Source: Betaproteobacteria bacterium Ga0077527
GTDB lineage: Bacteria > Pseudomonadota > Gammaproteobacteria > Burkholderiales > SG8-41
DNA: 64,000 nt
Reading direction: 5' to 3'
Assembly (NCBI GenBank): GCA_001464815.1
Contig: LNDW01000016.1
Coordinates: forward strand, 18,986 to 82,985
Numbering within the stretch: the first letter of the stretch is position 1; each line of letters opens with the position of its first letter. This document shows positions 17,911 to 26,829 of the stretch, piece by piece. A program made the translations under genes and the position numbers. The notes under the pieces are model-generated. The model had not been told where the DNA came from. It searched no databases and saw nothing but the letters and a program-made list of their open reading frames with translations.

Positions 17911-18813
17911 ATGCCCCGCTTCAATCTGATCCGCCATATCACGCCGGTACTGGCCATTGCCAGCACCAGCCTCGCCCACGCCCAGACCACGGACTGGGCG
18001 GCATTCATGTCGGTCACTCCGGTCTATCAGGGCAAGGCCGGCTTCGGCGGCGGTGGCGACTACAGCGCGGACAATCTGTTGCTGCGTGCCGGTGTCGCCG
18101 GCGATCTTGGCAAAGGCCGGCGTGCCGGGGTGACGCTGAACTATGATTACAGCGATTATTCGTTTTCAAATCCCGTGCGATTCGGCGGCCGCGCGCCCTG
18201 GGGCAATGTCGAGCGTTATGGTTTTTCGCTGCCGCTGAGCATGTCGCTTGACGGCGGCTGGAGCCTGGGCGCAGTGCCCTCGGTGGACTGGTTTGGCGAG
18301 CGTGGCGCGGATTCCGGCGAGTCGCTGTCATGGGGCAGTCTGTTCACCGCGAGCAAGCGCTACGCCAACGGCAACCGCCTGGGTTTTGGCTTCGGCGTCT
18401 TTGACCGCTTTGAAAAAACCAGCGCGTTCCCGATGATTCTGGTCGACTGGAAACTCGCCGAGCGCTGGAAACTGGTCAACCCGCTGCCCGCCGGACCCAC
18501 CGGCCCGGCCGGACTGGAACTCGACTACCGTCTCGACAGCAACTGGAATGTGGGCGTGGGCGCGGCCTGGCGCAGTACGCGCTTTCGTCTCGCCACCAAC
18601 AACGTTGTAGCCAACGGCATCGGCGAAGAACGCGGCCTGCCGGTATTTCTGCGCGCTTCACGCAATTTCGGCAAGCAGGCCTCGCTCAATCTTTACGCCG
18701 GCGTGGTCACCAACGGCCAGTTGCGGGTGGAAGATGCCGCGGGCAACACCTTGCGCCGCGTTGATTTTGACACCGCGCCGATTGTCGGTGCATCAATGAC
18801 CTTGCGCTTTTAA
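17911..18813 (+). CDS. Outer-membrane beta-barrel protein (DUF6268-like)
   Basis: The 300-residue protein has a signal peptide (cleavage near LAHAQTTDW). The mature part consists of alternating amphipathic strands rich in Gly, Tyr and Trp and ends with SMTLRF, a C-terminal Phe typical of BAM-inserted barrels. Strand pairs are evident in YGFSLPLSMSLDGGWSLGAV and WNVGVGAAWRSTRFRLA. It looks like a porin-like or DUF6268-type barrel of unknown transport function. No operon partner is seen; it follows the Bug gene after a 367-bp gap. Confidence 0.7.
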   Translation: MPRFNLIRHITPVLAIASTSLAHAQTTDWAAFMSVTPVYQGKAGFGGGGDYSADNLLLRAGVAGDLGKGRRAGVTLNYDYSDYSFSNPVRFGGRAPWGNVERYGFSLPLSMSLDGGWSLGAVPSVDWFGERGADSGESLSWGSLFTASKRYANGNRLGFGFGVFDRFEKTSAFPMILVDWKLAERWKLVNPLPAGPTGPAGLELDYRLDSNWNVGVGAAWRSTRFRLATNNVVANGIGEERGLPVFLRASRNFGKQASLNLYAGVVTNGQLRVEDAAGNTLRRVDFDTAPIVGASMTLRF

Positions 18814-18822
18814 TATTTTTTC

Positions 18823-18841
18823 AATAAAAACAAATACTTAT
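18823..18841 (+). repeat. AT-rich dispersed motif, copy after the barrel gene
   Basis: AATAAAAACAAATACTTAT lies 9 bp after the stop of the barrel gene, between convergent genes. This is the clearest form of the motif. Confidence 0.6.
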
Positions 18842-18866
18842 AAAAGATGGAGAGTGTAAGCCACTC

Positions 18867-20192
18867 TCAAACCCCCGTCACCACCTTCACCGCCCGCACC
18901 AGCTTCCTGACAATCTCGTCGAGCTGCGCCTCGCTGACGATAAATGGCGGCGCGAGCAGCACATGGTCGCCGCGGGTGCCGTCGGCAGCACCCCCCATCG
19001 GATAACAGAGCATGCCTTCCGCCATGGCGGCGGCCTTCAACCTGGCATGTATCTTCTGCACCGGATCAAAGCACGCCTTGCTCGCGCGGTCGGCAACCAG
19101 TTCGACACCCCAAAACAGGCCGCGCCCGCGGATGTCGCCGACATGCGGATGCGCCGCAAACCGTTCACGCAGGGCCCGCTCGAAATAATCGCCCCGTGCG
19201 CGCACCTGCGCGACCAGGCCGCGCTCACGCAGCACACGCTGCACCGCGAGTGCGCCGGCACAGGCCGCGGGATGGCCGATATAGGTGTGTGAATGGGCGA
19301 AGGCACCGCTGGTCTCGCGCACGGCATTGATGATGCGGCTGGTCAGCAGCGTGGCGCCGATCGGCTGGTAGCCGGCGCCGAGGCCCTTGGCGATGCAGGC
19401 GATGTCAGGCACCACGCCCTCCTGCTCGCAGGCCCACAGCGTGCCGGTGCGGCCCATGCCGCACATCACTTCGTCGAGGATCAGCAGGATGCCGTGGCGG
19501 TCACACAGTTCGCGCAGCAGCGTGAAATAACCGGAAGGCGGCGTCGTCGCGCCCAGCGTTGCGCCGGATACCGTTTCAGCAATGAAGGCGAACACGCGGC
19601 CGGGGCCGGCACGCCCGATCTCGGCCTCGAGTTCGGCCACCAGCCGGCGTGCATAACCTTCATCGGTTTCACCGGCGGCGCGCTCGCGGTAGGCATAACA
19701 GGGCGAGACATGGCGCACCGGTGCCAGCAGCGGCTCGAAGCCGCGGCGGTTGGATGCCCGGCCGCCGGCGGCGAGTGCGCCAAGCGTGCTGCCGTGATAA
19801 CTCTGGCGGCGCGCGATCAGGATGTCGCGGCCGGACTGACCCGAATCCACCGCGTACTGGCGTGCGAACTTGATCGCCGCCTCCACCGCCTCAGAACCGC
19901 CGGAACAGAAATAGACATGCTCGAGCCCCTGCGGCGCATGTGCCACCAGGTCATCGGCCAGCAACTCGGCGGGCTCGGTGCTGAAAAACGAGGTGTGGGC
20001 GTACGGCAGGCGGTCGAGCTGTTCCTTGATCGCCGCGACCACCTCGCGGTCGCTGTGGCCGAGGCAGGACACCGCGGCGCCGCTCGAGGCGTCGATGTAT
20101 TTTTTTCCGCTGCCGTCGATCAGGTACGGCCCGTCGCCGGCAACGGCGCGCGGATAATCATGGCCAAGATTGCGATGGATGATGCGCGACAC
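18867..20192 (-). CDS. Class III (PLP-dependent) aminotransferase
   Basis: The 441-residue enzyme belongs to the omega-amino acid/acetylornithine aminotransferase class. Typical motifs are GAAVSCLGHSDREV, the phosphate site YFCSGGSEAVEAAIKFAR, the PLP-binding Asp in LILDEVMCGMGRTG, and the Schiff-base Lys in CIAKGLGAGYQP. I chose GTG at 20192, which has GGAG five bases upstream and gives the family-like MSRIIHRNLGH start; an in-frame GTG at 20240 is less likely. The amino donor and acceptor are not readable. It stands alone between a convergent barrel gene and a divergent Sel1 gene. Confidence 0.9.
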   Translation of the reverse strand: MSRIIHRNLGHDYPRAVAGDGPYLIDGSGKKYIDASSGAAVSCLGHSDREVVAAIKEQLDRLPYAHTSFFSTEPAELLADDLVAHAPQGLEHVYFCSGGSEAVEAAIKFARQYAVDSGQSGRDILIARRQSYHGSTLGALAAGGRASNRRGFEPLLAPVRHVSPCYAYRERAAGETDEGYARRLVAELEAEIGRAGPGRVFAFIAETVSGATLGATTPPSGYFTLLRELCDRHGILLILDEVMCGMGRTGTLWACEQEGVVPDIACIAKGLGAGYQPIGATLLTSRIINAVRETSGAFAHSHTYIGHPAACAGALAVQRVLRERGLVAQVRARGDYFERALRERFAAHPHVGDIRGRGLFWGVELVADRASKACFDPVQKIHARLKAAAMAEGMLCYPMGGAADGTRGDHVLLAPPFIVSEAQLDEIVRKLVRAVKVVTGV

Positions 20193-20303
20193 GGCGGCTC
20201 CGCTGCGGATAAAGTAATGCGCTGATTCTGCGGCAAGCACCGGATGCGGTCAAAGATGCGGGCTAAAGTGTGTGGCGGATTTTTGCGCTGCGGGTTCATC
20301 GTT

Positions 20304-20315
20304 TAACATGTCGGC
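20304..20315 (+). promoter_or_regulatory. Candidate leaderless promoter of the Sel1 gene
   Basis: TAACAT, six bases, then ATG at 20316, without a Shine-Dalgarno sequence. A weak TTTTGC lies 17 bp further upstream. Confidence 0.45.
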
Positions 20316-20927
20316 ATGAAACAGGCTCTCACTCCCGCCCTGCTCGCGCTGTGCATCACGGTATGGACCGCCGCCGCGCAGCAGCCTGCGGCTTTACCGG
20401 CTGCGGACGCGAAACAGGACGCCAAACTCGCCGCAGAACTGCGCGCCCGCGCCGGCAAGGGCGACGGTGATGCCGCGCTGCGCCTGGGCAATCTGGTCGA
20501 ACTGAAGCGTACGCCCGCCGGTTACGGCACTGCGATCGAGTGGTACCGCCGCGGCTGCGAGCTGCGCGACCTCTCTGCCTGCCACAACGTCGGCCTCGCC
20601 TACCAGCAGGGCCGCCACGGCCTGAAGCCGGATCCGGCCGAAGCGGCCAGCAATTACATCCGCTCCGCCGAGCGTGGTTTTTTGAACTCGATGTACAACC
20701 TGGCCATCCTCCACGCTGATGGCGGACTGATTTCCACCGATCCGCGCGAAGGCCTGAAGTGGATGCTGATCGCGCAGCGCGCAGCCACGCAGTGTCCGGA
20801 ACGGCGCCTGTGCAGGGAAGTCAGCGAAGACCCGCGCGGCTACCGCGTCAAACTCGAGCAGCGCCTGTCATCACGCGAGCGCCGCGAGACCTATGACATG
20901 GCACTGGCCTGGCATCCGAAAAACTGA
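20316..20927 (+). CDS. Secreted Sel1-like repeat protein
   Basis: The 203-residue protein has a signal peptide (MKQALTPALLALCITVWTAAA) and three to four Sel1-like/TPR helical repeats: DAALRLGNLVELKRTPA, AIEWYRRGCELRDLSACHNV, GLAYQQGRHGLKPDP and GFLNSMYNLAILHADGG. Two cysteine pairs (CELRDLSAC; CPERRLC) could form disulfides in the periplasm. Sel1 proteins act as protein-protein adaptors, often in stress or cell-envelope assembly. No partner is indicated by the neighbours. Confidence 0.85.
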   Translation: MKQALTPALLALCITVWTAAAQQPAALPAADAKQDAKLAAELRARAGKGDGDAALRLGNLVELKRTPAGYGTAIEWYRRGCELRDLSACHNVGLAYQQGRHGLKPDPAEAASNYIRSAERGFLNSMYNLAILHADGGLISTDPREGLKWMLIAQRAATQCPERRLCREVSEDPRGYRVKLEQRLSSRERRETYDMALAWHPKN

Positions 20928-20971
20928 AAAAACCGCTCCGGAGCCACAGCCAGGCTGGACCTGGATCCACT

Positions 20972-22483
20972 TCAACCCTCAGTCTCGAGCTCTACCTTGC
21001 GCCCGCGGAACCTGAGCCTGCGCATTATCAGCGGAAAGCACAGAAACAGGATAGTGAGCAGCAGGAATGCCGCAACGATAGGCCGCTCAAGCAACACCAG
21101 CAGATTGCCCTGCGACATGATCATTGACTGGCGCAGTGCCTCTTCCATCCGGGTGCCGAGCACGAGCCCGAGGATGACAGGCGCCACGGGGTAGCGATGC
21201 TTGCGCATAAAGTAGCCAAGCACGCCGAACGCGCACAGGAACAGCATATCCAGCAACTGCTGATTGGCGTTGTAGACGCCAATCACGCAGATCACCATGA
21301 TTACCGGCAGCATCAACCTCATCGGCACATACAACAGGCGCACAAAGAGGCCCACCAGCGGCAGATTGAGAACAAGCAGGATCACGTTGCCGATATAAAG
21401 CGCCGCGATCAGTCCCCACACCACCTCGGGGTGCTGGGTGAACATCAGCGGCCCCGGGTGGACATTGAGCGCGGTCAGCGCGATCAGAAGGATTGCCGTG
21501 GTACCGGAACCGGGAATACCAAGGGTCAGCATCGGCACCATGGCACCCGTACTGGCGGAGTTGTTGGCGGATTCCGGTGCGGCAACACCGCGGATCTCGC
21601 CGTGGCCGAAGCGTTCCGGACGCCGGCTCACCTGGGTTTCCACTGAATAAGCCAGGAAAGAGGCAATGCCGGCACCGGCGCCGGGCATCACGCCGACAAA
21701 AAAGCCGATGACGGTGCCGCGGCCTATGGCGCCGAGACTTTCACGGATTTCCTGCCACGAAATGAACAGCCGGTGCTTGATCACACTCGGACTCTCGCCG
21801 CTGCGCAGATCATTGGTGTTTAGCAGGACCTCGGAAATCGCGAACAGGCCCACAGTCACGATCAGGAATTCGATGCCGTCGAGCAGTTCAGCCACACCGA
21901 AGGTAAAACGCACCACGCCAGTCACATCAGTGCCGATGGTTGAAATCATCAAGCCCAGTGTCATCGCGATCAACCCCTTCACCAGTGAGCCGCCTGACAG
22001 GCTGGCAACGGAGGACAACCCGAACACCATCAGCACGAAATACTCAGGGGGACCGAAATTCAGCGCCCAATCGGCAATCAATGGCGCGAACAGCATCAAC
22101 GCCACCACACCCAAAGTGCCTGCGACAAATGACCCTATCGCGGCAATACAGAGTGCCGGACCAGCGCGGCCCTGGAGCGCCATCTGATGCCCATCCAGGC
22201 AGGTCACCACCGAGGATGACTCGCCAGGCACATTGAGCAATATCGAAGTGGTCGATCCGCCGTACATCGCGCCGCAGTACAACGCCGCAAGCATGATGAT
22301 CGCGCCCACTGGACTCATGTTGAGCACAATCGGCAACAGCATCGCCAGCGCCCCGGCGGGACCAATCCCGGGCAGGACGCCGATCACGGTACCCAGGAGC
22401 GCGCCGATGAACGCGAACAGCAGGTTTTCCGGGCGCAGCGCTGTCTCGAATCCGCCAATCAGCAGTGGCAGCACCTCACCCAT
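20972..22483 (-). CDS. tctA: Tripartite tricarboxylate transporter permease TctA
   Basis: The 503-residue polytopic membrane protein matches TctA throughout. It has about 11-12 helices, the early motif GVLPGIGPAGALAMLLP, YGGSTTSILLNVPGE, and GVMPGAGAGIASFLAYSVE with GIPGSGTTAIL in the second half. It forms the large permease subunit that couples solute uptake to an ion gradient. It lies 9 bp after TctB in the order TctC, cupin, TctB, TctA, the only complete TTT system in the window. The divergent LysR gene is the likely regulator. Confidence 0.96.
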   Translation of the reverse strand: MGEVLPLLIGGFETALRPENLLFAFIGALLGTVIGVLPGIGPAGALAMLLPIVLNMSPVGAIIMLAALYCGAMYGGSTTSILLNVPGESSSVVTCLDGHQMALQGRAGPALCIAAIGSFVAGTLGVVALMLFAPLIADWALNFGPPEYFVLMVFGLSSVASLSGGSLVKGLIAMTLGLMISTIGTDVTGVVRFTFGVAELLDGIEFLIVTVGLFAISEVLLNTNDLRSGESPSVIKHRLFISWQEIRESLGAIGRGTVIGFFVGVMPGAGAGIASFLAYSVETQVSRRPERFGHGEIRGVAAPESANNSASTGAMVPMLTLGIPGSGTTAILLIALTALNVHPGPLMFTQHPEVVWGLIAALYIGNVILLVLNLPLVGLFVRLLYVPMRLMLPVIMVICVIGVYNANQQLLDMLFLCAFGVLGYFMRKHRYPVAPVILGLVLGTRMEEALRQSMIMSQGNLLVLLERPIVAAFLLLTILFLCFPLIMRRLRFRGRKVELETEG

Positions 22484-22492
22484 GGCCGGGAC

Positions 22493-22963
22493 TCAAAACA
22501 GCCGCACCAGCGGACCGGGCGGCAAGCGGATATCGAGCACAAAATGGAACAGTCCGAACAGAACCGCGGTGATGGCCAGACTGTAGCCGGTGGCTGACAA
22601 CCAGCCCGGCTGCCCGAGGTAACGGAATGCAGCCATCAAAAACAGTGGCGTGGCCAGGAGGAAACCCAATGGCTGGAACAGCAATACATATGCCAACAGC
22701 ATAGCCGCGGGTATCAGTGCAACAACAACGGAATCGCTGGCAGAAGCCTTTTCAGAACCCCGGGTCGATGTGCCACGGACGAACAGCAACACGCCAAGAA
22801 CGACCCCCAGAATGGTGAGGACCCGCGGGAAAAATGCCGGCCCGACAACATCGCCTTGGAGCGTCGTCGTCAACTTCGTGCCGCCCCAGCCATAAACGGC
22901 AACAACTGCCAGGAAAAGAAGCGCGGCAATCCGATCACCACCCATCGCCAGTTTCAGTCGCAT
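22493..22963 (-). CDS. tctB: Tripartite tricarboxylate transporter small permease TctB
   Basis: The 156-residue protein has four predicted helices, as TctB does: RIAALLFLAVVAVYGWG, an FFPRVLTILGVVLGVLLF segment, IPAAMLLAYVLLFQPLGF, and a C-terminal helix near SLAITAVLFGLFHFV. The ATG at 22963 has a strong GGAAGGAGG site; the longer in-frame ORF lacks similarity. It assembles with TctA in the inner membrane and lies 9 bp before it. Confidence 0.9.
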   Translation of the reverse strand: MRLKLAMGGDRIAALLFLAVVAVYGWGGTKLTTTLQGDVVGPAFFPRVLTILGVVLGVLLFVRGTSTRGSEKASASDSVVVALIPAAMLLAYVLLFQPLGFLLATPLFLMAAFRYLGQPGWLSATGYSLAITAVLFGLFHFVLDIRLPPGPLVRLF

Positions 22964-22997
22964 GCCCCCCTCCTTCCGGCTCCCTATCGCGGCGGTG

Positions 22998-23825
22998 TCA
23001 GCCGCGCCAATTGTCGGCCGCGCCGTTACGCTCGATTTCGGCCTCAAGCTTGGGCGTTGAGCGCACCATCGCGTAGCGTGCCGGGCCGGAGTCACCGACC
23101 CGCCAGCGGTAGGCCTTGCCCTTGGGCACGTGAATCACGTCACCGGCAGTGGCCTTTTTATTTTCCCCATCCACTTCAGCCTCGATAACACCTTGGATGA
23201 CATAAAGGAACTGCTCCCTGGCTGACACGTCGGCCCCGGATTCATGGCCCGACGGTGACTCCAGAAATCCGAAGGCGAGATTCACTCCCTCCACCCACTG
23301 CTCATTGTGCGCGGATGAGCCTGGCGCATCGAGAAACTCGATCATCGGGTAAAAACAGCGGCCAAGCCCCTCGATGATGGCCTGCGACTTTTCGGGATCC
23401 TTGGCCTTGCCGGGCCATTTGCCCTCCTGCAGCGCCTTGGCCACCTGCGTCGCTGACGGCGCCTCGTCTGGTAACGATTCGTCGGCTGCAGCGCCGATCA
23501 GTGTCCAGGTGCGATCCTTGATGTAAAGGTACTGAACTTCGCCGTCCTCGGTGGCCTTGAAACTGTGTCGGGCAAAAGGTGGCACATGCACGAAAGTTCC
23601 CGGCGGCACGATCTGGCGCTCCTTGCCGACGACACAGTTGATCTTCCCCGTGATCGGGAAGGTCATCAGTTCATTGGGGTGGTAATGCATTTCCGAACCG
23701 GTACCGGCGCGCTTGATATTGATCCGGAAATACATGTAGTGCCCTTCGATCACCGGCCCCTCCCCGCTGGAAAGGTGGGGATTGAGGTGGTGTCGCTTTA
23801 ATTCGCTCAGCCTGAAAAAGGGCAC
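22998..23825 (-). CDS. Bicupin protein in the TTT operon
   Basis: The 275-residue protein has two cupin domains. The first (residues about 40-100) carries a metal-binding motif near GSEMHYHPNELM and PPGTFVHVPPFARHSF. The second (about 195-255) is at REQFLYVIQGVIEAEVDG, GDVIHVPKGKAYRW and lacks the usual histidines. GTG at 23825 is preceded by GGAGAATTCC. Cupins include dioxygenases and isomerases acting on carboxylic acids. Being placed between tctC and tctB suggests it acts on the transported substrate; the reaction is unknown. Confidence 0.85.
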   Translation of the reverse strand: MPFFRLSELKRHHLNPHLSSGEGPVIEGHYMYFRINIKRAGTGSEMHYHPNELMTFPITGKINCVVGKERQIVPPGTFVHVPPFARHSFKATEDGEVQYLYIKDRTWTLIGAAADESLPDEAPSATQVAKALQEGKWPGKAKDPEKSQAIIEGLGRCFYPMIEFLDAPGSSAHNEQWVEGVNLAFGFLESPSGHESGADVSAREQFLYVIQGVIEAEVDGENKKATAGDVIHVPKGKAYRWRVGDSGPARYAMVRSTPKLEAEIERNGAADNWRG

Positions 23826-23859
23826 GGAATTCTCCAGTATTCAAGACCAGTCAATGGCA

Positions 23860-24828
23860 TCACTGCTTGCTTGCAACCTCCGCCAGCACCTTGGCGTAGA
23901 GTTTTTCTTCACTGTCAATGAACGCGGCCAGGTTGGGACCAACAATCCATTCCTCAACCAGGCCGTTCTGCCGGACGTAGTTTTTCCACTCCGGCGTCTG
24001 GCGTGTTCGCTCCATTGCCGCAACGTAAAAATTCACTGCATCCTGGGAAATGCCAGGTGGCGCCACAAGACCGCGGAACTGCTTGAGCACGCGGAACTTG
24101 TAGCCCAGTGATGCAAAGGTCGGCAGCCCGGGGTATTGCTCCGCGGGATACAGGCTGGCCAGCGGACGCAGACGTCCGGTCTTGACATGCTGATCCGCTT
24201 CGGAGGGCTGCTCCAGCACGAAATGTACATGGCCGCCGAGGAGGGCAACCACGGCTTCGGCGCTGGAACGGAAGGGAGTGTAGGAAAACTCAACGCCCTT
24301 TTCGCGGGCGAGATCACGGCCGGCGATGGAAGGAGGCGCTCCGAAACCGCCGCCGCCCTGCAATACCGCCCGTGGTTTCTGACGGGCACCTGCGATCATG
24401 TCATTCAGGGTTTTCCAGGGCAATCCGGCATGCACATACAACACCATCGGCTCGACCACGGTGATCGCGATCGGCGTGAAACTCTTGACTGTGACATCCG
24501 ACTTGGCATTCAGCGGGGCAACGATCAGTTGTGGCGAAAACCCGAACAGGACATTGGGATTGCCCTTGCTTTGAACCGCGACATGACGGCGAGCGCGATC
24601 GCCCCCCGCACCGCTCATATTCTCGACGGTGATACGGGATGACACAATTTTGTTTTTCTCCCATGCCGCGGCCACCTGCCGCAGGTACATGTCGACACCA
24701 GAACCGGGTCCAGCGTGGGTAACCAGGGCAAGCCGGTCGCCAGGCGTCCACTCTGCGGCGTATGCCGGCAACGCGAAACAGAGGACCAGTGCCAGCAATG
24801 GGCAAAGCCGCAACTTCAGCAAATGCAT
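23860..24828 (-). CDS. tctC: Divergent TctC-type solute-binding protein of the TTT operon
   Basis: The 322-residue protein has a signal peptide (ending LPAYAAEWTP) and a TctC-like mature part that is diverged from the other Bug proteins here. The usual VPFPPGGxTD segment is replaced by LALVTHAGPGSGVDMY, and VENMSGAGGDRARRH replaces the NRPGA signature. GFGAPPSIAGRDLA resembles the family hinge region. It is the first gene of the tctC-cupin-tctB-tctA operon and starts after a GAGGAGGAG site. It should deliver the operon's substrate to TctAB. Confidence 0.88.
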   Translation of the reverse strand: MHLLKLRLCPLLALVLCFALPAYAAEWTPGDRLALVTHAGPGSGVDMYLRQVAAAWEKNKIVSSRITVENMSGAGGDRARRHVAVQSKGNPNVLFGFSPQLIVAPLNAKSDVTVKSFTPIAITVVEPMVLYVHAGLPWKTLNDMIAGARQKPRAVLQGGGGFGAPPSIAGRDLAREKGVEFSYTPFRSSAEAVVALLGGHVHFVLEQPSEADQHVKTGRLRPLASLYPAEQYPGLPTFASLGYKFRVLKQFRGLVAPPGISQDAVNFYVAAMERTRQTPEWKNYVRQNGLVEEWIVGPNLAAFIDSEEKLYAKVLAEVASKQ

Positions 24829-24859
24829 GTCTCCTCCTCAGCAGACGTTTCAAGGGCCG

Positions 24860-24886
24860 GGTTTTGTCACCGGGGTTTTGTCACCG
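24860..24886. promoter_or_regulatory. GGTTTTGTCACCG direct repeat in the tctC-LysR divergent promoter region
   Basis: GGTTTTGTCACCG occurs at 24860-24872 and again at 24874-24886, a 14-bp period. The AT-rich TTATTAAAATAA follows at about 24939. One or both may form the LysR operator or promoter region shared by the divergent genes. Confidence 0.4.
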
Positions 24887-24982
24887 TGTTTTTGTGCACT
24901 GTATTCATCCGGCAACCATAGAACAAATATTTTTTGTTTATTAAAATAATTGATGGCATCTATGTACAGGAGAGACCGGATC

Positions 24983-25906
24983 GTGGAGCTTCGTCATCTG
25001 CATTACTTTCTGAAAATCGCCGAAACAGAGAGCTTCACCCAGGCGGCCGTCCTGCTGCGGGTGACCCAGCCCACTCTGTCCCACCAAATCCGCCAACTGG
25101 AACAGGAAATCGGGACACCATTGTTCGACCGTATTGGCCGCAGCATCCGCATCACTCAGGCCGGACGGGTCATGCGCGACCATGCGGAGCGTGCATTGCG
25201 TGAATTGGATTCCGGTCTCGCCTCGGTCACCGCGCTCGATGAACTGGTTCACGGCAGCCTGCGCTTGGGGGTGTTCCGCACCTTCGGCAATTCGCCATTG
25301 CCGGGTGTACTTGCTGAATTTCACAACAGCCACCCGGGCATACAGATTTCAGTGCTGGAAATGTCGCTATTAGCGATGGAGGAGGGGCTTATCAGCGGCA
25401 GTATCGACCTTGCCATCACGACCTACCTGCCGGCCACGTCGACCCAGTTGGCATCAGAACCCCTGTTCAGTGAACAGCTGGTTCTGGCTGTTGGTGGCAA
25501 GCATGAATTTCACGGACGTTCCAGCCTCACAATGGAGAAGCTTTCGGGAGTGAAACTGATCCTTCGTCCTGCAGGTGCACCATCGCGACGGCTGATCGAG
25601 CAGTGTTTTGCATCACGCAGGCTGAAACCCCTTGTCGTCATGGAAACCAACAGTGGCGAGGCGGCATTGGCTACTGTCCGGCGCAGCGGACTCGCCACCA
25701 TCTGCGCGGCACGCGCTCTTGCGGATGCGAGAGGATTATCCGCAGTGCGGATCGAGGCCCCGGAATTGCGTCGCCACGGCGCGATACTCTGGCACCGCAA
25801 TCGTCATCGACCCAAGGCTGCCGTGATATTCGCGGAAATGGCCAAACAAGCCTATCCACCGGCCAGGACAGCCAAATCGGCTCGGATGCACCAGAAGCCA
25901 CGCTAA
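24983..25906 (+). CDS. LysR-family transcriptional regulator of the TTT operon
   Basis: The 307-residue protein has an N-terminal winged helix-turn-helix (residues 1-60, MELRHLHYFLKIAETESFT and LSHQIRQLEQEIGTPLFDR) and a periplasmic-binding-like effector domain (90-290). GTG at 24983 follows AGGAGAGA and gives the standard LysR start; upstream ATGs at 24953 and 24962 are less likely. It is divergent from tctC-cupin-tctB-tctA and probably controls that operon in response to its substrate. The stop overlaps the ATG of the DyP peroxidase gene. Confidence 0.92.
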   Translation: MELRHLHYFLKIAETESFTQAAVLLRVTQPTLSHQIRQLEQEIGTPLFDRIGRSIRITQAGRVMRDHAERALRELDSGLASVTALDELVHGSLRLGVFRTFGNSPLPGVLAEFHNSHPGIQISVLEMSLLAMEEGLISGSIDLAITTYLPATSTQLASEPLFSEQLVLAVGGKHEFHGRSSLTMEKLSGVKLILRPAGAPSRRLIEQCFASRRLKPLVVMETNSGEAALATVRRSGLATICAARALADARGLSAVRIEAPELRRHGAILWHRNRHRPKAAVIFAEMAKQAYPPARTAKSARMHQKPR

Positions 25907-26826
25907 TGGATAATTGTCGGATCCGAATTACACCCGAACTCACTGCCGCCATGACTGAATGCCAACCCGCCATCCTGCAAGCCGTGCCTCCGCTGGCGCG
26001 CTACGTCACCTATACCCTGCTGCCCGGCACTGATCCCGCGGTCAGCCTGCGCGCACTGGCGAAACTGGTGGATGGCGAACACACCGTGGCCGGGCTCGGC
26101 TTTTCGCTGACTTCGATGCTGGGCCATGAAATCGAAGGCCTGCGCCCCTTTCCCGAATTCAGCGGCTTCGGCCTCGACGTTCCCTCGACACCTGCGGCAC
26201 TGTGGCTGTGGCTGCGCGGCAAGGATGCCGGCGAGCTGTTTCACCGCCAGCGCGAAATCGATGCCGAGATCAGCGGAGCTTTCCGCAAGACCCAGTTGAT
26301 CGACGCCTTCAAGCACGGCAGCGGCCGCGACATCACCGGGTATGAAGACGGCACCGAAAACCCCAGGGGCAAAAAAGCGGTGGCAGCCGCCGTGAGTTCG
26401 GTCAAAGGCATCGCCGGCTCGAGCTTTGTCGCCGTGCAGCAGTGGGAACACGACCTGGCGCGCTTCAACGCGATGCCGCAGACCGGGCGCGACCACTGCA
26501 TCGGCCGCCGCCTCTCGGACAACGAGGAAATCGACGACGCGCCGGAATCGGCGCACGTCAAACGCACCGCGCAGGAAAGTTTTGATCCGGAAGCCTTTGT
26601 CGTGCGCCGCTCGATGCCGTGGACCGAGGGCACACGCTGCGGACTTGTGTTCACCGCCTTTGGCAGTTCGCTGGACGCCTTCGAGGCGCAGCTGCGGCGC
26701 ATGCTCGGCGTCGAGGACGGCACCACCGACGCGCTGTTCAAGTTCACCCGGCCGCTGACCGGCGCCTACTTCTGGTGCCCGCCAATCAAGGGCGGCAGGC
26801 TCGACCTGTCGGCGCTGGGGCTGTAA
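25906..26826 (+). CDS. DyP-type heme peroxidase
   Basis: The 306-residue enzyme has the DyP signature GxxDG as GYEDGTENP with the distal Asp at 148, and the probable heme-ligand His217 in SAHVKRT. These spacings resemble YfeX-type DyPs. A distal Arg lies in VVRRSMPW. DyPs oxidise dyes, porphyrin or small phenolics with H2O2. The start is uncertain: ATG at 25906 overlaps the LysR stop (TAATG), while ATG at 25951 gives the more conventional MTECQPAILQ. No encapsulin gene or secretion signal is visible, so it is probably cytoplasmic. Confidence 0.88.
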   Translation: MDNCRIRITPELTAAMTECQPAILQAVPPLARYVTYTLLPGTDPAVSLRALAKLVDGEHTVAGLGFSLTSMLGHEIEGLRPFPEFSGFGLDVPSTPAALWLWLRGKDAGELFHRQREIDAEISGAFRKTQLIDAFKHGSGRDITGYEDGTENPRGKKAVAAAVSSVKGIAGSSFVAVQQWEHDLARFNAMPQTGRDHCIGRRLSDNEEIDDAPESAHVKRTAQESFDPEAFVVRRSMPWTEGTRCGLVFTAFGSSLDAFEAQLRRMLGVEDGTTDALFKFTRPLTGAYFWCPPIKGGRLDLSALGL

Positions 26827-26829
26827 CCC

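Noticed and set aside
17610..18146. Open frame spanning the non-coding gap before the barrel gene
   Set aside because: It overlaps the true start of the signal-peptide-bearing barrel gene in another frame and has no signal or family feature.
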